Shown: positions 34,189-43,237 of the stretch, piece after piece | Numbering within the stretch: position 1 is the first letter of the stretch | Layout of the letters: the number at the start of each line of letters is the position of its first letter | DNA from: a virus | Virus record (IMG/VR): IMGVR_UViG_3300035665_000001 | Coordinates: 62,001-126,000 of that record | Direction: 5' to 3' (one strand) | DNA length: 64,000 nt | Program-made: the position numbers and the translations under genes | Notes under the pieces: model-generated | Database searches by the model: none | The model's input: only the letters and a program-made list of their open reading frames with translations | Told to the model about the DNA's origin: nothing

Positions 34189-34674
34189 TTATTTATTTTC
34201 AACTGAATTACATGCAAGGAAATATGCATCTGTAACGTCAGTTAAACCAGATGATTTTTTCCATTTTTTTTCTTTGGTAAAATGTTCATATACTTCTGGT
34301 GGTAAAGCGTTTATCATATCTATTTTTGATGCCCTTCCACTACCTGTAGCAAATTTCTTTAGTGTTGGTGGTGCAATTATTTCAATATCCATTTGCAAAA
34401 TGAATTTTATTTTTGTTATAATACTAAATTGTAAACCCGCTAAATCTCTAGTTGCGTTTCCGGTCATTGAAAATGCGAGTCCTTCGATTGATAATTTACA
34501 CTCTGGGTATTTTTTAATTTCGGTTAATATATTCTCACTCATTTCCCAAGCACGTTTAAAAATATCATCATTTTTAGATGAGGATAATATTTTACTTTCG
34601 ATGATGTTTTTATTATCATCGACAACAACGAACCCAGTAGATGTATAACTTTGGTCGATACCAATATAATTCAT
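34189..34674 (-). CDS. ruvC: RuvC-like Holliday-junction resolvase
   Basis: The 161-residue RNase H-fold nuclease matches RuvC in length and in its four acidic residues: Asp7 (YIGIDQSYT), Glu64 (SIEGLAFS), and Asp146 and Asp149 (TDVTDAYFLA). A Lys-rich APPTLKKFATGSG loop precedes a KIDMI helix, as in RuvC. T4 uses endonuclease VII (gp49) to trim branched DNA before and during packaging; this phage may use a RuvC-type enzyme instead. Its start lies beside a palindromic promoter shared with the divergent gene at 34748. Confidence 0.8.
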   Translation of the reverse strand: MNYIGIDQSYTSTGFVVVDDNKNIIESKILSSSKNDDIFKRAWEMSENILTEIKKYPECKLSIEGLAFSMTGNATRDLAGLQFSIITKIKFILQMDIEIIAPPTLKKFATGSGRASKIDMINALPPEVYEHFTKEKKWKKSSGLTDVTDAYFLACNSVENK

Positions 34675-34697
34675 AAATTTCCCTTTTCTATTTTTAA

Positions 34698-34709
34698 TAT
34701 TTATAAATA
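34698..34709. promoter_or_regulatory. Bidirectional late promoter TATTTATAAATA
   Basis: The 12-base element contains TATAAATA on the plus strand (34702-34709) and on the minus strand (34698-34705). It lies between ruvC (start 34674) and the plus-strand gene (start 34748), 24 and 38 bases from the two start codons. One site could serve both divergent genes. Confidence 0.55.
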
Positions 34710-34747
34710 AAATGAATAAATAATGAAAAGTTTTATGGATAAGGATT

Positions 34748-35464
34748 ATGCAATATAAAGATTTGATTTATAAGATAACTACAAACAACACTGATACTCC
34801 TGTACCTCCTGTTGAGATGAAAAATGATACCAATACGGTTGATTTAAATGTTGCTAAAAAATCCGTACAGATTAAAGATGTATTGATTGGCGTAATGGTT
34901 GGAAAAATAGTATTAAATGCTGGGATAACTACAGCATTAAAAAATGAGGTTGAAAGAACATTAACTGTACTGTTTGATAGCCCTATATCGGATTCTTTTG
35001 CTTTTTTACCTTACGACAAGACCACATTGCTATCTATGTTAGATTTATTTCCAGATAGAACTCATTATTTTATTACAACTAAAGAAGATGCTCCTACATT
35101 AAAGCCTGTTAAGGTGTCAAAATTAAATTTAAAAACTGTATATATCAATGATGATGTGAATGAAGATTTTGTTAGCAAAATTGATTATTTGGTAACTGTA
35201 AATATTGATTCTCTTGAACCAACTTTAAAAGCTAAATTGGATCAGAAAAAAGTGTTAATTTTACCAATGGTTTTTAGAGGTACTGAACAGTTATCACAAA
35301 AAGAAAAATTAGTTGTTCCGGATCCAACTGGGTGGGTTTATAATTCTGCTAGTGGTATATGGTCTAAAAATTGGGGTCGTGATGGTTCGCAGGAATTACC
35401 AAGCTGGAAAGCACCTGCCGATTGGAATCTAAACCCCGATCCAAACGCACAAACTGGTGCTTAA
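34748..35464 (+). CDS. Unknown protein (238 aa), probable virion component
   Basis: Not recognised. Residues 1-60 are polar. An alpha/beta region follows, with VQIKDVLIGVMVGKIVLNAG, KNEVERTLTVLFDS, DRTHYFITTKEDAP and KIDYLVTVNIDSL. A Trp-rich C-terminal stretch (GWVYNSASGIWSKNWG, then SWKAPADWNLNPDPNA) is the oddest part and looks like an extended binding segment. Late promoter and AAGGA ribosome site are present. Its stop overlaps by four bases the stop of the convergent gene at 35461. Confidence 0.5.
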   Translation: MQYKDLIYKITTNNTDTPVPPVEMKNDTNTVDLNVAKKSVQIKDVLIGVMVGKIVLNAGITTALKNEVERTLTVLFDSPISDSFAFLPYDKTTLLSMLDLFPDRTHYFITTKEDAPTLKPVKVSKLNLKTVYINDDVNEDFVSKIDYLVTVNIDSLEPTLKAKLDQKKVLILPMVFRGTEQLSQKEKLVVPDPTGWVYNSASGIWSKNWGRDGSQELPSWKAPADWNLNPDPNAQTGA

Positions 35465-36276
35465 AATGTAATTCCTCGCATTTTTCCAGGTGTTGGTGGT
35501 GCAACATCTAAGGAAGGTTTATTTTGAGCACTTGCAATAGAACTATAAGCTGCCTGATATGCCTCATCATCCATATTTGGAAAAATTTTCTCTAAATTTA
35601 TACTTTTATCTAAATACCCATTTGTAGGTAAAATGCTCGGTGATTTACCACTGGTAATGTCTCTTAAATGGTGTTTTATTTCCGCTACAGTCATCATAGG
35701 TTGGTCATCTTCACTGGTAACTTCTGTTGGTCTATTCGAAAATGGTGTATGATGATTTACTGGAATTCCTAAATCACTGTTAGTAGACATAGTCTCAGTG
35801 ATTGTTGTATCAATACTATTTGTTTTGATAATTGGTTGACTGTTATTTTGTACATTTGTGGTTATTTGTGGTGAATTGTTCTGAATTAATTCTTCTAAAC
35901 TTGCCACTCTATTGTTGAGTTGAGTAACAACATAGATTAACTGATTTAATTTTTCAAAAATTTCGGCAGGTGCAAATTTATCAAAAACATTTTTTATTTC
36001 TTGTTTTGTATCATTTGAAAATTTTTTGATACTTTCAGTTACTTCTGCTGATTGTTCATACACTAATTGAATATAATCTTCATCATCTATAGCATCTTTT
36101 GGAGATCTGAATTCTTTGGTTGGTGTTAATAACTTTCTTGTGTTTTCGTCTATTTGTGAACTATTGGTTAAATTATCGGCAGACGGTACTACATTTTGTT
36201 CTGTTCTTAAACTACTTTGTATGGATTCTGCGTGAGATAAAGAAACGTCTACATCATTAGTAAAGTATTTGCTCAT
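35461..36276 (-). CDS. Unknown coiled-coil protein (271 aa)
   Basis: Not recognised. The N-terminal 80 residues are polar. A central coiled coil follows at about residues 75-125, including QSAEVTESIKKFSNDTKQEI, QLIYVVTQLNNRVASLEELI. The rest is Thr/Asn/Gln-rich, with a C-terminal PTPGKMRGITF. The layout suits a trimeric fibre-associated or chaperone protein. It is expressed from the minus strand downstream of a CATAAATA element and is separated from the 36396 gene by that gene's terminator. Confidence 0.45.
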   Translation of the reverse strand: MSKYFTNDVDVSLSHAESIQSSLRTEQNVVPSADNLTNSSQIDENTRKLLTPTKEFRSPKDAIDDEDYIQLVYEQSAEVTESIKKFSNDTKQEIKNVFDKFAPAEIFEKLNQLIYVVTQLNNRVASLEELIQNNSPQITTNVQNNSQPIIKTNSIDTTITETMSTNSDLGIPVNHHTPFSNRPTEVTSEDDQPMMTVAEIKHHLRDITSGKSPSILPTNGYLDKSINLEKIFPNMDDEAYQAAYSSIASAQNKPSLDVAPPTPGKMRGITF

Positions 36277-36295
36277 ATTTTATCCTTTTTATGAT

Positions 36296-36303
36296 TATTT
36301 ATG
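36296..36303 (-). promoter_or_regulatory. Late-promoter-like CATAAATA (minus strand)
   Basis: One mismatch from consensus, 20 bases upstream of the start at 36276 and beyond the terminator of the upstream minus-strand gene. Confidence 0.4.
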
Positions 36304-36340
36304 CTTATCTTTTTAGAACGCACTAATATTTTCGCAAAAA

Positions 36341-36374
36341 AAACCCCATCCAACATACATTCAGAATGGGGTTT
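36341..36374 (-). terminator. Rho-independent terminator of the minus-strand fibre gene
   Basis: On the minus strand the stem AAACCCCAT / ATGGGGTTT ends in a run of T residues, 22 bases after the stop of the 36396-40403 gene. Confidence 0.9.
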
Positions 36375-36395
36375 TTGATCTGTTAAATAATAAAA

Positions 36396-39300
36396 TTATT
36401 TTCTAACTATAATTTTAACTACTTGACCTTTAGTAAGTTGTTTTGTGAATAGAATTCTATTATTTGCAACTTCGATATAGTCTTCACCTGACCATTGAAC
36501 AACTTTATTTACATATACGTCTAATGCTCCTGCATTAACTGTATAAGTTTCGTTGCTAGGTAAGAATATGTCAAATGTACCATCGGCAACAACAGTAACC
36601 GATAAAGTAACAGTTGAAATATTTTTATCAGATGCAGTAAATTGTTGAACTCTTAATTTTCCACCAACTTTCCAATCGTTAATAATAACGGATGCAGAAT
36701 TATTATCAACAGCATATTGGTCTAATAATCTTAATGTGCCTGTAGAGGTTCTATAAGTATCATTTCCAGTTGAATCTAATTTTCTATCGATAATCAATCC
36801 ATCTTGGAAAATCATTGTTAGATTTGACAATTGTTTGAATTTAGTAGTGTAAATTCTTTGAATGTTGTTAATAGGTAAAATCTCATTATGTGTTGAAGAT
36901 GTCAAACTGTTAATATTTGCAACTTTTTTGTTAAATTCATAAATTGAGATTTGTTCACCAGCAACAACATTATCCAAACTGAATGCAAGAATATCGGTAT
37001 AGTTGTCAGGATCAACGTTGATTACTGGTTGTCCTCTATTATCGATAATTGGTCTACCAGTTGGATCTAAAGCTGGTTTAGTGTTATTGTAAACACGTTC
37101 CGCATATACTTGGAAAGTATTGATTTGTGATTGAACAACTGATGTATCTTCAGGTTGTCTTCTTGTAACCAATTGACCATTTTTAAACACCAACATGAAT
37201 TCATCTTTGATGAATTGAGTGTTTTGTAATTGGTAGAATTCTGCACCTGTTTTAGTTGCAGTGATAACTTCACGAGTAGCTGTTAAATCATCAAGAGCAG
37301 CAGCATCTTTTGTAAAGAATTGATACACGATGATTGCATCGCCTTTAGCGTTTGGATTTTTAGCTAATTCTGCAATTGTCGGACCATTACAACCAGCAAC
37401 AATTAATTTACCTGCATCATTTACATAGTAGTCGTTTTGATCTGCTTCTAACTTCATACCATTTCTAAATACCAAGAAAGTTTTATTTTTTGTGATATTT
37501 TTGAATGTGAACGTATTAAAACCGTTGGCGACCGCGTTAAATTCTTCTAAGTATATATTGTATATGCTTGATTGTGCAACTTGCATAATGGTAACAATAT
37601 CACCAATTCTGATACCACTAACAGACTCGCCATTTGTTTCAGCATCACCAAACACTTGAACTTTTCGTACACCATCAACAGTATATGTTATACCATTTGC
37701 ATCAACCAATTTTTCAGATGTAATTACGTTAACATTACTTTTTTGTTGTAACATACCATTTCTAAATACAAGTAATGGTGCAGTTAAATCGAAATCCATA
37801 TTTAAATCTAATGTAAGCCAACCATTAGCTTTCGCTAAACCTTCTTTATAGTTAAATTCAACTGGAACATAGTTGTGTGGTAAGTAAAATTGGAAGAATC
37901 TAATATCATCTTGGTCATTTGCAAACATTGATAATGTTTTATTATGACTGTCAACCACATAATTTGTTGGTGAAATGAATACATTATTTCTAGTAACAAA
38001 GAAATGATAGTTTGTATCAATATCGATTAAATCAAAAGAAACTCTTTTAGTAGCAGCACTATATGTATAATGTACACTTACTTTACCATATGATTTGGTA
38101 TCTTGTGATGCTGCTTGTAAGAGATCATTCATCATCTTACCTTTAACAGCATTTTTAGAAGCGACATTATCTACTACTTCACCAATTTTAAACGCATATT
38201 CTTTTGAAAAGAATGATGATTTATAATCAGTTCCAGCAATTAATTGCACAATAGTGAATGTTTCACCCACATTAGTGTTTGGAATAACTATAGTATTTTC
38301 GTTAGATTCGTTCAAAGTTAAACTAGAAGTAGGAATAAATACCCCTTCTTTGAATACCATAACCCCACCTAATGAAAGGTCGGCAATGTTATTACTTAAT
38401 TTTACTGGGAAATTTGCTTCGATGGCTTTTAATCTTGTCCAATCATCTGCTAATAAATCGCTTTGTGAAGCAGTTGAACCACCTCTAAGTGCTAATAATT
38501 CTTTCATCAAAGCATCATACTGTACTTTTACCACATTGTATGCTTCTTGCTCGTCAGTAGTTCTAGTATAATTGGTAATAGTGAAATTACCACTAACATT
38601 TGATGTGAAGTTTTTAACTAAATAATTGATTGATACATCACCATTAAACTGCATGATGTCGATTGCATCATCACCTTGTGATTGGTATAAAACTAAGTCT
38701 TTGTTATCAACTTTCCAATCATCGGTGAATAAACCATTTTTAAATACAAAGAATTTTCTATCTAAGTTAATTTTTTGAATATTTAAAATTCTTCTTTCAC
38801 CTTCAGCAATAGTTGGATGAATAACCTCAACTAGATCTGATGTAATACCAACGTTTTCAACAATAACATCTCTTTTAACTGCCAATGGTACACGTTGAAC
38901 CACACCATTTGATGTAATGGCGATCTCATGAGATAATTCATCATAAGTTACTGAAACATTTGACCCAGATGTTGAATTGTCAATACTGATGTTAATATCT
39001 TTCCATGCAGTACCATTCCAGATTTTTAATGAGTTGTTAACATATGCCATGTCACCATTTTTTGGATTGGTTGGTAATGCTAAGTAAGCTCTTGCATTTT
39101 CTGGTAATGATGCCCATCTACCATTCATTTTAACTTTAAGTTCAGAATCAATGGTGTCAATCCAGAATTGACCATCTTTTGCTGCAATAGGAGTTGTGTA
39201 TGAAATAATAGTAGCTAAACTATTAACTTTTGTCCACAAGGTACTAGTCCAAATTTTCAATTCACCATTTAGATTGTCATACCAAAGTTGACCAGTAGCT

Positions 39301-40403
39301 GGTGATAATGGAGCAATACCATATTCAACTAATCCAACATTTTGTACATTTTTCCATGTGGTACCAACTTTAACTTTCATTGCACCAGAAACGGTATCAA
39401 ACCATACCATACCTTCTTTCGCATTTGCAGGCATTGTGTTTGAAATGAATGAAATTGCTGTTTCGTCAATATCGACCCATTTTCCATTTTTTCTAATTTT
39501 TAGTACATTTGATCCGTTCAACCAGAACATACCATCTAATGCTCTTACAGGTTCATTAACTGATGAAACTGCACCACCAAATTCTGGAATTTCCACCCAA
39601 ACTGGACTTGCTTTAGAACCTTTATTAACATAAAGTATGGTTGATGTTCCACTACGTGTTATATGTAATGCCCCTGTGCTAGCAACTTTAGGAAGAGCAT
39701 TTCCTTCTGATACTGTATCTGCACCAACCTCTTTCCAATAATTTACACCTGTTGATGGTTCTTGTGTGTAAATAAACATTTGGTTTGTAGATGTATTTGT
39801 CCACCATTGACCAATGTGAGCATCGATAGGTTGTGATACACTTTCAATAACTGAAATTAATCTTTGATAAGTATCACCATCAAATACTTTCATACCATCG
39901 ATGTTTCTATCATACCAAAGGTCAGATGCTTTTGGTTCAGGTGGTTGAATGTATGATGCCGCTGAATTGAATCCAAAAGAAACCCATTCAGTACCATTAA
40001 ATACTTTAAATACATTTATATTGGTATCGAACCATGTTTTACCTGGTTCGGGATTTTCAGGTGGAGCATGTCCAGCTGAACTTCTACTAATTTGATTAAC
40101 AATATTATCAAATTTAGCTTCAATATCTGTATCTTTATTAATAATTTCCCAGGTTTTTTTAGTAGTGTAAACGAGTAATGAACCATTACTTGTGTTATAC
40201 CAAATTTGACCAACTTGTGGTGCTTGTGGTTCATGCGAACTAGCGAAATTTTCGAGTAAATGCACGAAATTATTAATATATGCCTCACCCCAGTTTAATA
40301 CACCTTTACCAGGCAATCTCAAACTTGTAGACACATCATCGTAGGTCTTATTCTCAATATTAAGAAATTCACTGCCATCTGCGTGTTTAACAATTAAACC
40401 CAT
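36396..40403 (-). CDS. Long fibre-like structural protein with GQ-W-YDT and VFRNG repeats (1335 aa)
   Basis: The N-terminus (LRLPGKGVLNWGEAYINNFVHLLENFAS) is a type seen in large-myovirus virion proteins. It is followed over residues 60-470 by nine repeats of about 45 residues with a 'GQIWYNT...LLVY...W' core (GKTWFDT, SDLWYDR, GMVWFDT, GQLWYDN, GQFWIDT and so on). The second half, about 540-1250, has at least six repeats ending in 'FxVFRNGMxxxxxDY' (FFVFKNGLFTD, LLVFRNGMLQQ, FLVFRNGMKLE, FMLVFKNGQLV). This two-part repeat design fits a tail-fibre shaft or a baseplate-attached fibre. The gene heads nothing; it is third in a minus-strand run after the hub and spike genes. Confidence 0.6.
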   Translation of the reverse strand: MGLIVKHADGSEFLNIENKTYDDVSTSLRLPGKGVLNWGEAYINNFVHLLENFASSHEPQAPQVGQIWYNTSNGSLLVYTTKKTWEIINKDTDIEAKFDNIVNQISRSSAGHAPPENPEPGKTWFDTNINVFKVFNGTEWVSFGFNSAASYIQPPEPKASDLWYDRNIDGMKVFDGDTYQRLISVIESVSQPIDAHIGQWWTNTSTNQMFIYTQEPSTGVNYWKEVGADTVSEGNALPKVASTGALHITRSGTSTILYVNKGSKASPVWVEIPEFGGAVSSVNEPVRALDGMFWLNGSNVLKIRKNGKWVDIDETAISFISNTMPANAKEGMVWFDTVSGAMKVKVGTTWKNVQNVGLVEYGIAPLSPATGQLWYDNLNGELKIWTSTLWTKVNSLATIISYTTPIAAKDGQFWIDTIDSELKVKMNGRWASLPENARAYLALPTNPKNGDMAYVNNSLKIWNGTAWKDINISIDNSTSGSNVSVTYDELSHEIAITSNGVVQRVPLAVKRDVIVENVGITSDLVEVIHPTIAEGERRILNIQKINLDRKFFVFKNGLFTDDWKVDNKDLVLYQSQGDDAIDIMQFNGDVSINYLVKNFTSNVSGNFTITNYTRTTDEQEAYNVVKVQYDALMKELLALRGGSTASQSDLLADDWTRLKAIEANFPVKLSNNIADLSLGGVMVFKEGVFIPTSSLTLNESNENTIVIPNTNVGETFTIVQLIAGTDYKSSFFSKEYAFKIGEVVDNVASKNAVKGKMMNDLLQAASQDTKSYGKVSVHYTYSAATKRVSFDLIDIDTNYHFFVTRNNVFISPTNYVVDSHNKTLSMFANDQDDIRFFQFYLPHNYVPVEFNYKEGLAKANGWLTLDLNMDFDLTAPLLVFRNGMLQQKSNVNVITSEKLVDANGITYTVDGVRKVQVFGDAETNGESVSGIRIGDIVTIMQVAQSSIYNIYLEEFNAVANGFNTFTFKNITKNKTFLVFRNGMKLEADQNDYYVNDAGKLIVAGCNGPTIAELAKNPNAKGDAIIVYQFFTKDAAALDDLTATREVITATKTGAEFYQLQNTQFIKDEFMLVFKNGQLVTRRQPEDTSVVQSQINTFQVYAERVYNNTKPALDPTGRPIIDNRGQPVINVDPDNYTDILAFSLDNVVAGEQISIYEFNKKVANINSLTSSTHNEILPINNIQRIYTTKFKQLSNLTMIFQDGLIIDRKLDSTGNDTYRTSTGTLRLLDQYAVDNNSASVIINDWKVGGKLRVQQFTASDKNISTVTLSVTVVADGTFDIFLPSNETYTVNAGALDVYVNKVVQWSGEDYIEVANNRILFTKQLTKGQVVKIIVRK

Positions 40404-40431
40404 TTCATTTCTCCCATCTTTGTAATATTTT

Positions 40432-40439
40432 TATTTATT
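40432..40439 (-). promoter_or_regulatory. Late-promoter-like AATAAATA (minus strand)
   Basis: TATTTATT on the plus strand, 29 bases upstream of the fibre gene start and overlapping the stop codon of the next minus-strand gene. Confidence 0.4.
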
Positions 40440-41325
40440 TATTGTTTAAATTATTTTTTGCAATCAATACAGAATTAAGATTCTCATAAACATTTGGAAA
40501 TCTAACTTTCATTGTGTTTAAAATGTCTTCAAGTATGTATAATTTCATATTATCTATATTTATTACAAAAATGAAATCCTCAATAGTATCAACTAAATCT
40601 TTGTAATATATTGGATTTATATTGCCATTGGTCAAGGTGTATAACTTTTTTAATCCAACAGTAGATTTTATTGATGCAAATAACTCTGGTGGTACGTCAG
40701 CCTTCTCTAAAATATACTTTAATGTTCCATCGGTAATATCTAACTCTCCATTCATATTCTGTAGTATAAATCCAGGCTGATTAAGTTTTATCAGTTCACC
40801 ATAAACATCTTGACAACCATTCAACCATTTAAATACTAATTTTGGATACCTCGAATAAATTTGTATTATTGCATCGGAAATTTTTAATTTTTTTGCGACT
40901 TCCATGTATAAATTGACATCATTTACTAGTATTAAATTGGTAACGAAATCCTCTAATGTTTCAATTTCATCATTTAATAATTGTTTTGCATAATGTCTGT
41001 AAAAATGTATTTTAAATTTGTGTTTTGCATCATTATCCAACCAAGGTTTAATTTTTTTGTAAATTGTAAAATCTAGTGAATCATTAAATTCATTTAATAA
41101 TCCCTTGTAATGTTTAATAGTATTTAGAGAACGCTCAATATGTTCAAATTCAATATTATCAACATTATCAATTACACTATTGTATAATGTGGGTGTATCA
41201 ATAAGGTTGAAATGTGCAAATAGATCTTTTAATTTTTTACTCGGTTTTGGATTGTATGGTGTGAGGGCAAATTCACTGTCAACATCATTCAATAATACAT
41301 TTGTAACTTTTTTTAAATTATCCAT
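40435..41325 (-). CDS. Unknown helical protein in the hub/spike gene run (296 aa)
   Basis: Not recognised. The sequence is mostly helical and soluble: LKKVTNVLLNDVDSEFAL, a His-rich FKIHFYRHYAKQLLNDEIE region, VAKKLKISDAIIQIYSRYPK and a C-terminal VENLNSVLIAK-type helix. It lies 15 bases from the spike gene and 31 bases from the fibre gene, so it is probably co-transcribed with both. A baseplate component or assembly factor is plausible. Confidence 0.5.
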   Translation of the reverse strand: MDNLKKVTNVLLNDVDSEFALTPYNPKPSKKLKDLFAHFNLIDTPTLYNSVIDNVDNIEFEHIERSLNTIKHYKGLLNEFNDSLDFTIYKKIKPWLDNDAKHKFKIHFYRHYAKQLLNDEIETLEDFVTNLILVNDVNLYMEVAKKLKISDAIIQIYSRYPKLVFKWLNGCQDVYGELIKLNQPGFILQNMNGELDITDGTLKYILEKADVPPELFASIKSTVGLKKLYTLTNGNINPIYYKDLVDTIEDFIFVINIDNMKLYILEDILNTMKVRFPNVYENLNSVLIAKNNLNNK

Positions 41326-41340
41326 GTTTGATTTTTTACC

Positions 41341-43194
41341 TCAACTTGGGTCATATTTATTTATTAGACTTCCTTCAGTTACACTTATTTTTGTGCCTAC
41401 CGAACCTCTAACTGCTTCTGGAACTGCACCCGCACCACATACTGATGTATGACTAATTCCACAGGCAGTAACCGCATAACTTCCACCAGATGATTGTATA
41501 TCGTAACCGCTATCTGCACGCATTATAATCATATTTTTTGCATGTAACGTAATGTTATTTTTTGCGTAGATACTTACATTATTGTTGTGATTTGTAATTA
41601 TGATATTTTTACCTTTCTCATCCATTAGAATTTGTTCTTTTTTATCAGATGTGGTAAATTGAATTTTTCTACCAAAACTTGAATTATCTAAGAATAATGC
41701 CTCATGACCACCTGTCGTATGTACATGAATTCTTGGACATTTACCACTATCTGCCAACCAAATTTTTTGGGCTTTTTCAGTTTGAATAAGTTGAAATGTT
41801 GAACCATCTCCTTGATTTGGGTCCACCATTTTATGTCTTTCCTTACCTTTGTCATCAACTAGGAATGGTGCTGCCATATGATCGACAAATACCATATGGT
41901 GTTTTTGTGATGCTACCCATAGATTTTCATAGTTTCCAGGTGCAGAATCTTCCATATAGATGAATTTTCCTCTGTGTGAGTTTATTAGTAATTTTTCATC
42001 CTTATCAATGTCTGACATGACAATTTGGTGACCCTTTGCAGTAGCCAACATTGCTCTTCTTTTAAAAATGGTGTTTGATAGAGTTAAAAAATGACCAACA
42101 TTAAAATGTTGGGCTTTTGGGTCATAAGGTTTCCCAGTATCTTCAATCCATTTTTTAACTTTAAATCTGTATGGGATTGAAGCATCCCAAGGTTTTTCAC
42201 CTTCTTTATCCTGATAATATCTATCTGGACCCATCGCATGTTTCAATGTTTGGTATGTTGGGCAATATGTTTTGGATGTTTCATGTGCACCATCCGATTC
42301 TCTATTGTCTAATCTTACCTCACCACGTACTAAATCAGGGTAATCTTTACCAGTATCTTTCCAATCTGCATCCTTTTTATCACATCCTCTATCTCGATTT
42401 GCACCCATACTGTTGTTTGTAGCTAATTTGATATAATTGGATTCGTTGGTTTTTGGTGGTTTATCTGTTCTTTCTGTCCAAAACTCTCGGTTGATAGTAA
42501 ACCCTTCCCATAAATCACGGTAATCGGTTTGTCTAACTGGTGAATATTTTTTTGAATTTTTTCCATCAATACCAGGTTTTGTATTGAAGTTACCAATGTC
42601 AACCAACTGTAAAAAGTTATTTTCTGCAGATCTAAATTCCATTAGTTTTGCAGCAGAATGCTCTTGCTTACCTATTTTCGTGGTGTTGTACATGAGAATA
42701 TCATTTCTTCTCCAACGTTGAAGAAATGATGCTGGTTGATAAACATCACCAATTTTGGGTTCTTTTAGATGATACCCTTTTTTATTTAGATCGGGCCAAT
42801 GGGAAACATTGTATTCTGTACCATTTTCTTGCATGTTTTGTGCTTCTACTGGTATATTCATTGCCGCATATTCCCATGACGGGTTTACTACACTACCTAT
42901 AATAAACGTCCCCATTGGTAATTTTGTAAATAAAACAAAATCTCCAAATTCAGGAGCACAATATATTCCATGATTTTCACCTTTTGCCATTGACAATGTT
43001 TCAGCAAATGGATATTCCTCTACATGGTTGTTTTCAATGTATTTGAAATCTTTGGTTTCACTTAACGGATATATCCGTACTCTAGTTTGGTTGGTATCAT
43101 CATTTCTACCAATAACTCGTGCCATTCCAAAAATACCATCACCAGAAATACTAAAACTTTTCTGAATGCTATCAACAATTGTATCCGATGCCAT
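41341..43194 (-). CDS. 5: Baseplate central spike protein (gp5/VgrG-like, no lysozyme domain)
   Basis: The 617-residue protein has an N-terminal OB-fold region, about residues 20-115: FGMARVIGRNDDTNQTRVRI, then APEFGDFVLFTKLPMGTFII and GSVVNPSWEY. This is the pattern of gp5/VgrG spikes. A large middle domain is followed by a C-terminal beta-helix-like part with short strands (IIITNHNNNVSIYAKNNITL, MIIMRADSGYDIQSSGGSY). T4 gp5 carries a lysozyme domain between OB fold and helix; I see no lysozyme motif here. The spike would puncture the outer membrane. It is adjacent to the gp27-like hub gene, the usual partner. Confidence 0.75.
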   Translation of the reverse strand: MASDTIVDSIQKSFSISGDGIFGMARVIGRNDDTNQTRVRIYPLSETKDFKYIENNHVEEYPFAETLSMAKGENHGIYCAPEFGDFVLFTKLPMGTFIIGSVVNPSWEYAAMNIPVEAQNMQENGTEYNVSHWPDLNKKGYHLKEPKIGDVYQPASFLQRWRRNDILMYNTTKIGKQEHSAAKLMEFRSAENNFLQLVDIGNFNTKPGIDGKNSKKYSPVRQTDYRDLWEGFTINREFWTERTDKPPKTNESNYIKLATNNSMGANRDRGCDKKDADWKDTGKDYPDLVRGEVRLDNRESDGAHETSKTYCPTYQTLKHAMGPDRYYQDKEGEKPWDASIPYRFKVKKWIEDTGKPYDPKAQHFNVGHFLTLSNTIFKRRAMLATAKGHQIVMSDIDKDEKLLINSHRGKFIYMEDSAPGNYENLWVASQKHHMVFVDHMAAPFLVDDKGKERHKMVDPNQGDGSTFQLIQTEKAQKIWLADSGKCPRIHVHTTGGHEALFLDNSSFGRKIQFTTSDKKEQILMDEKGKNIIITNHNNNVSIYAKNNITLHAKNMIIMRADSGYDIQSSGGSYAVTACGISHTSVCGAGAVPEAVRGSVGTKISVTEGSLINKYDPS

Positions 43195-43237
43195 TTATCG
43201 TTTCCTTTAAAAAATTATGAAAAAATTAGTTTACAAT

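Noticed and set aside
34145-34648. 167-codon plus-strand ORF opposite ruvC
   Set aside because: The minus strand encodes a convincing RuvC with all acidic residues; the plus-strand frame is a hydrophobic shadow.
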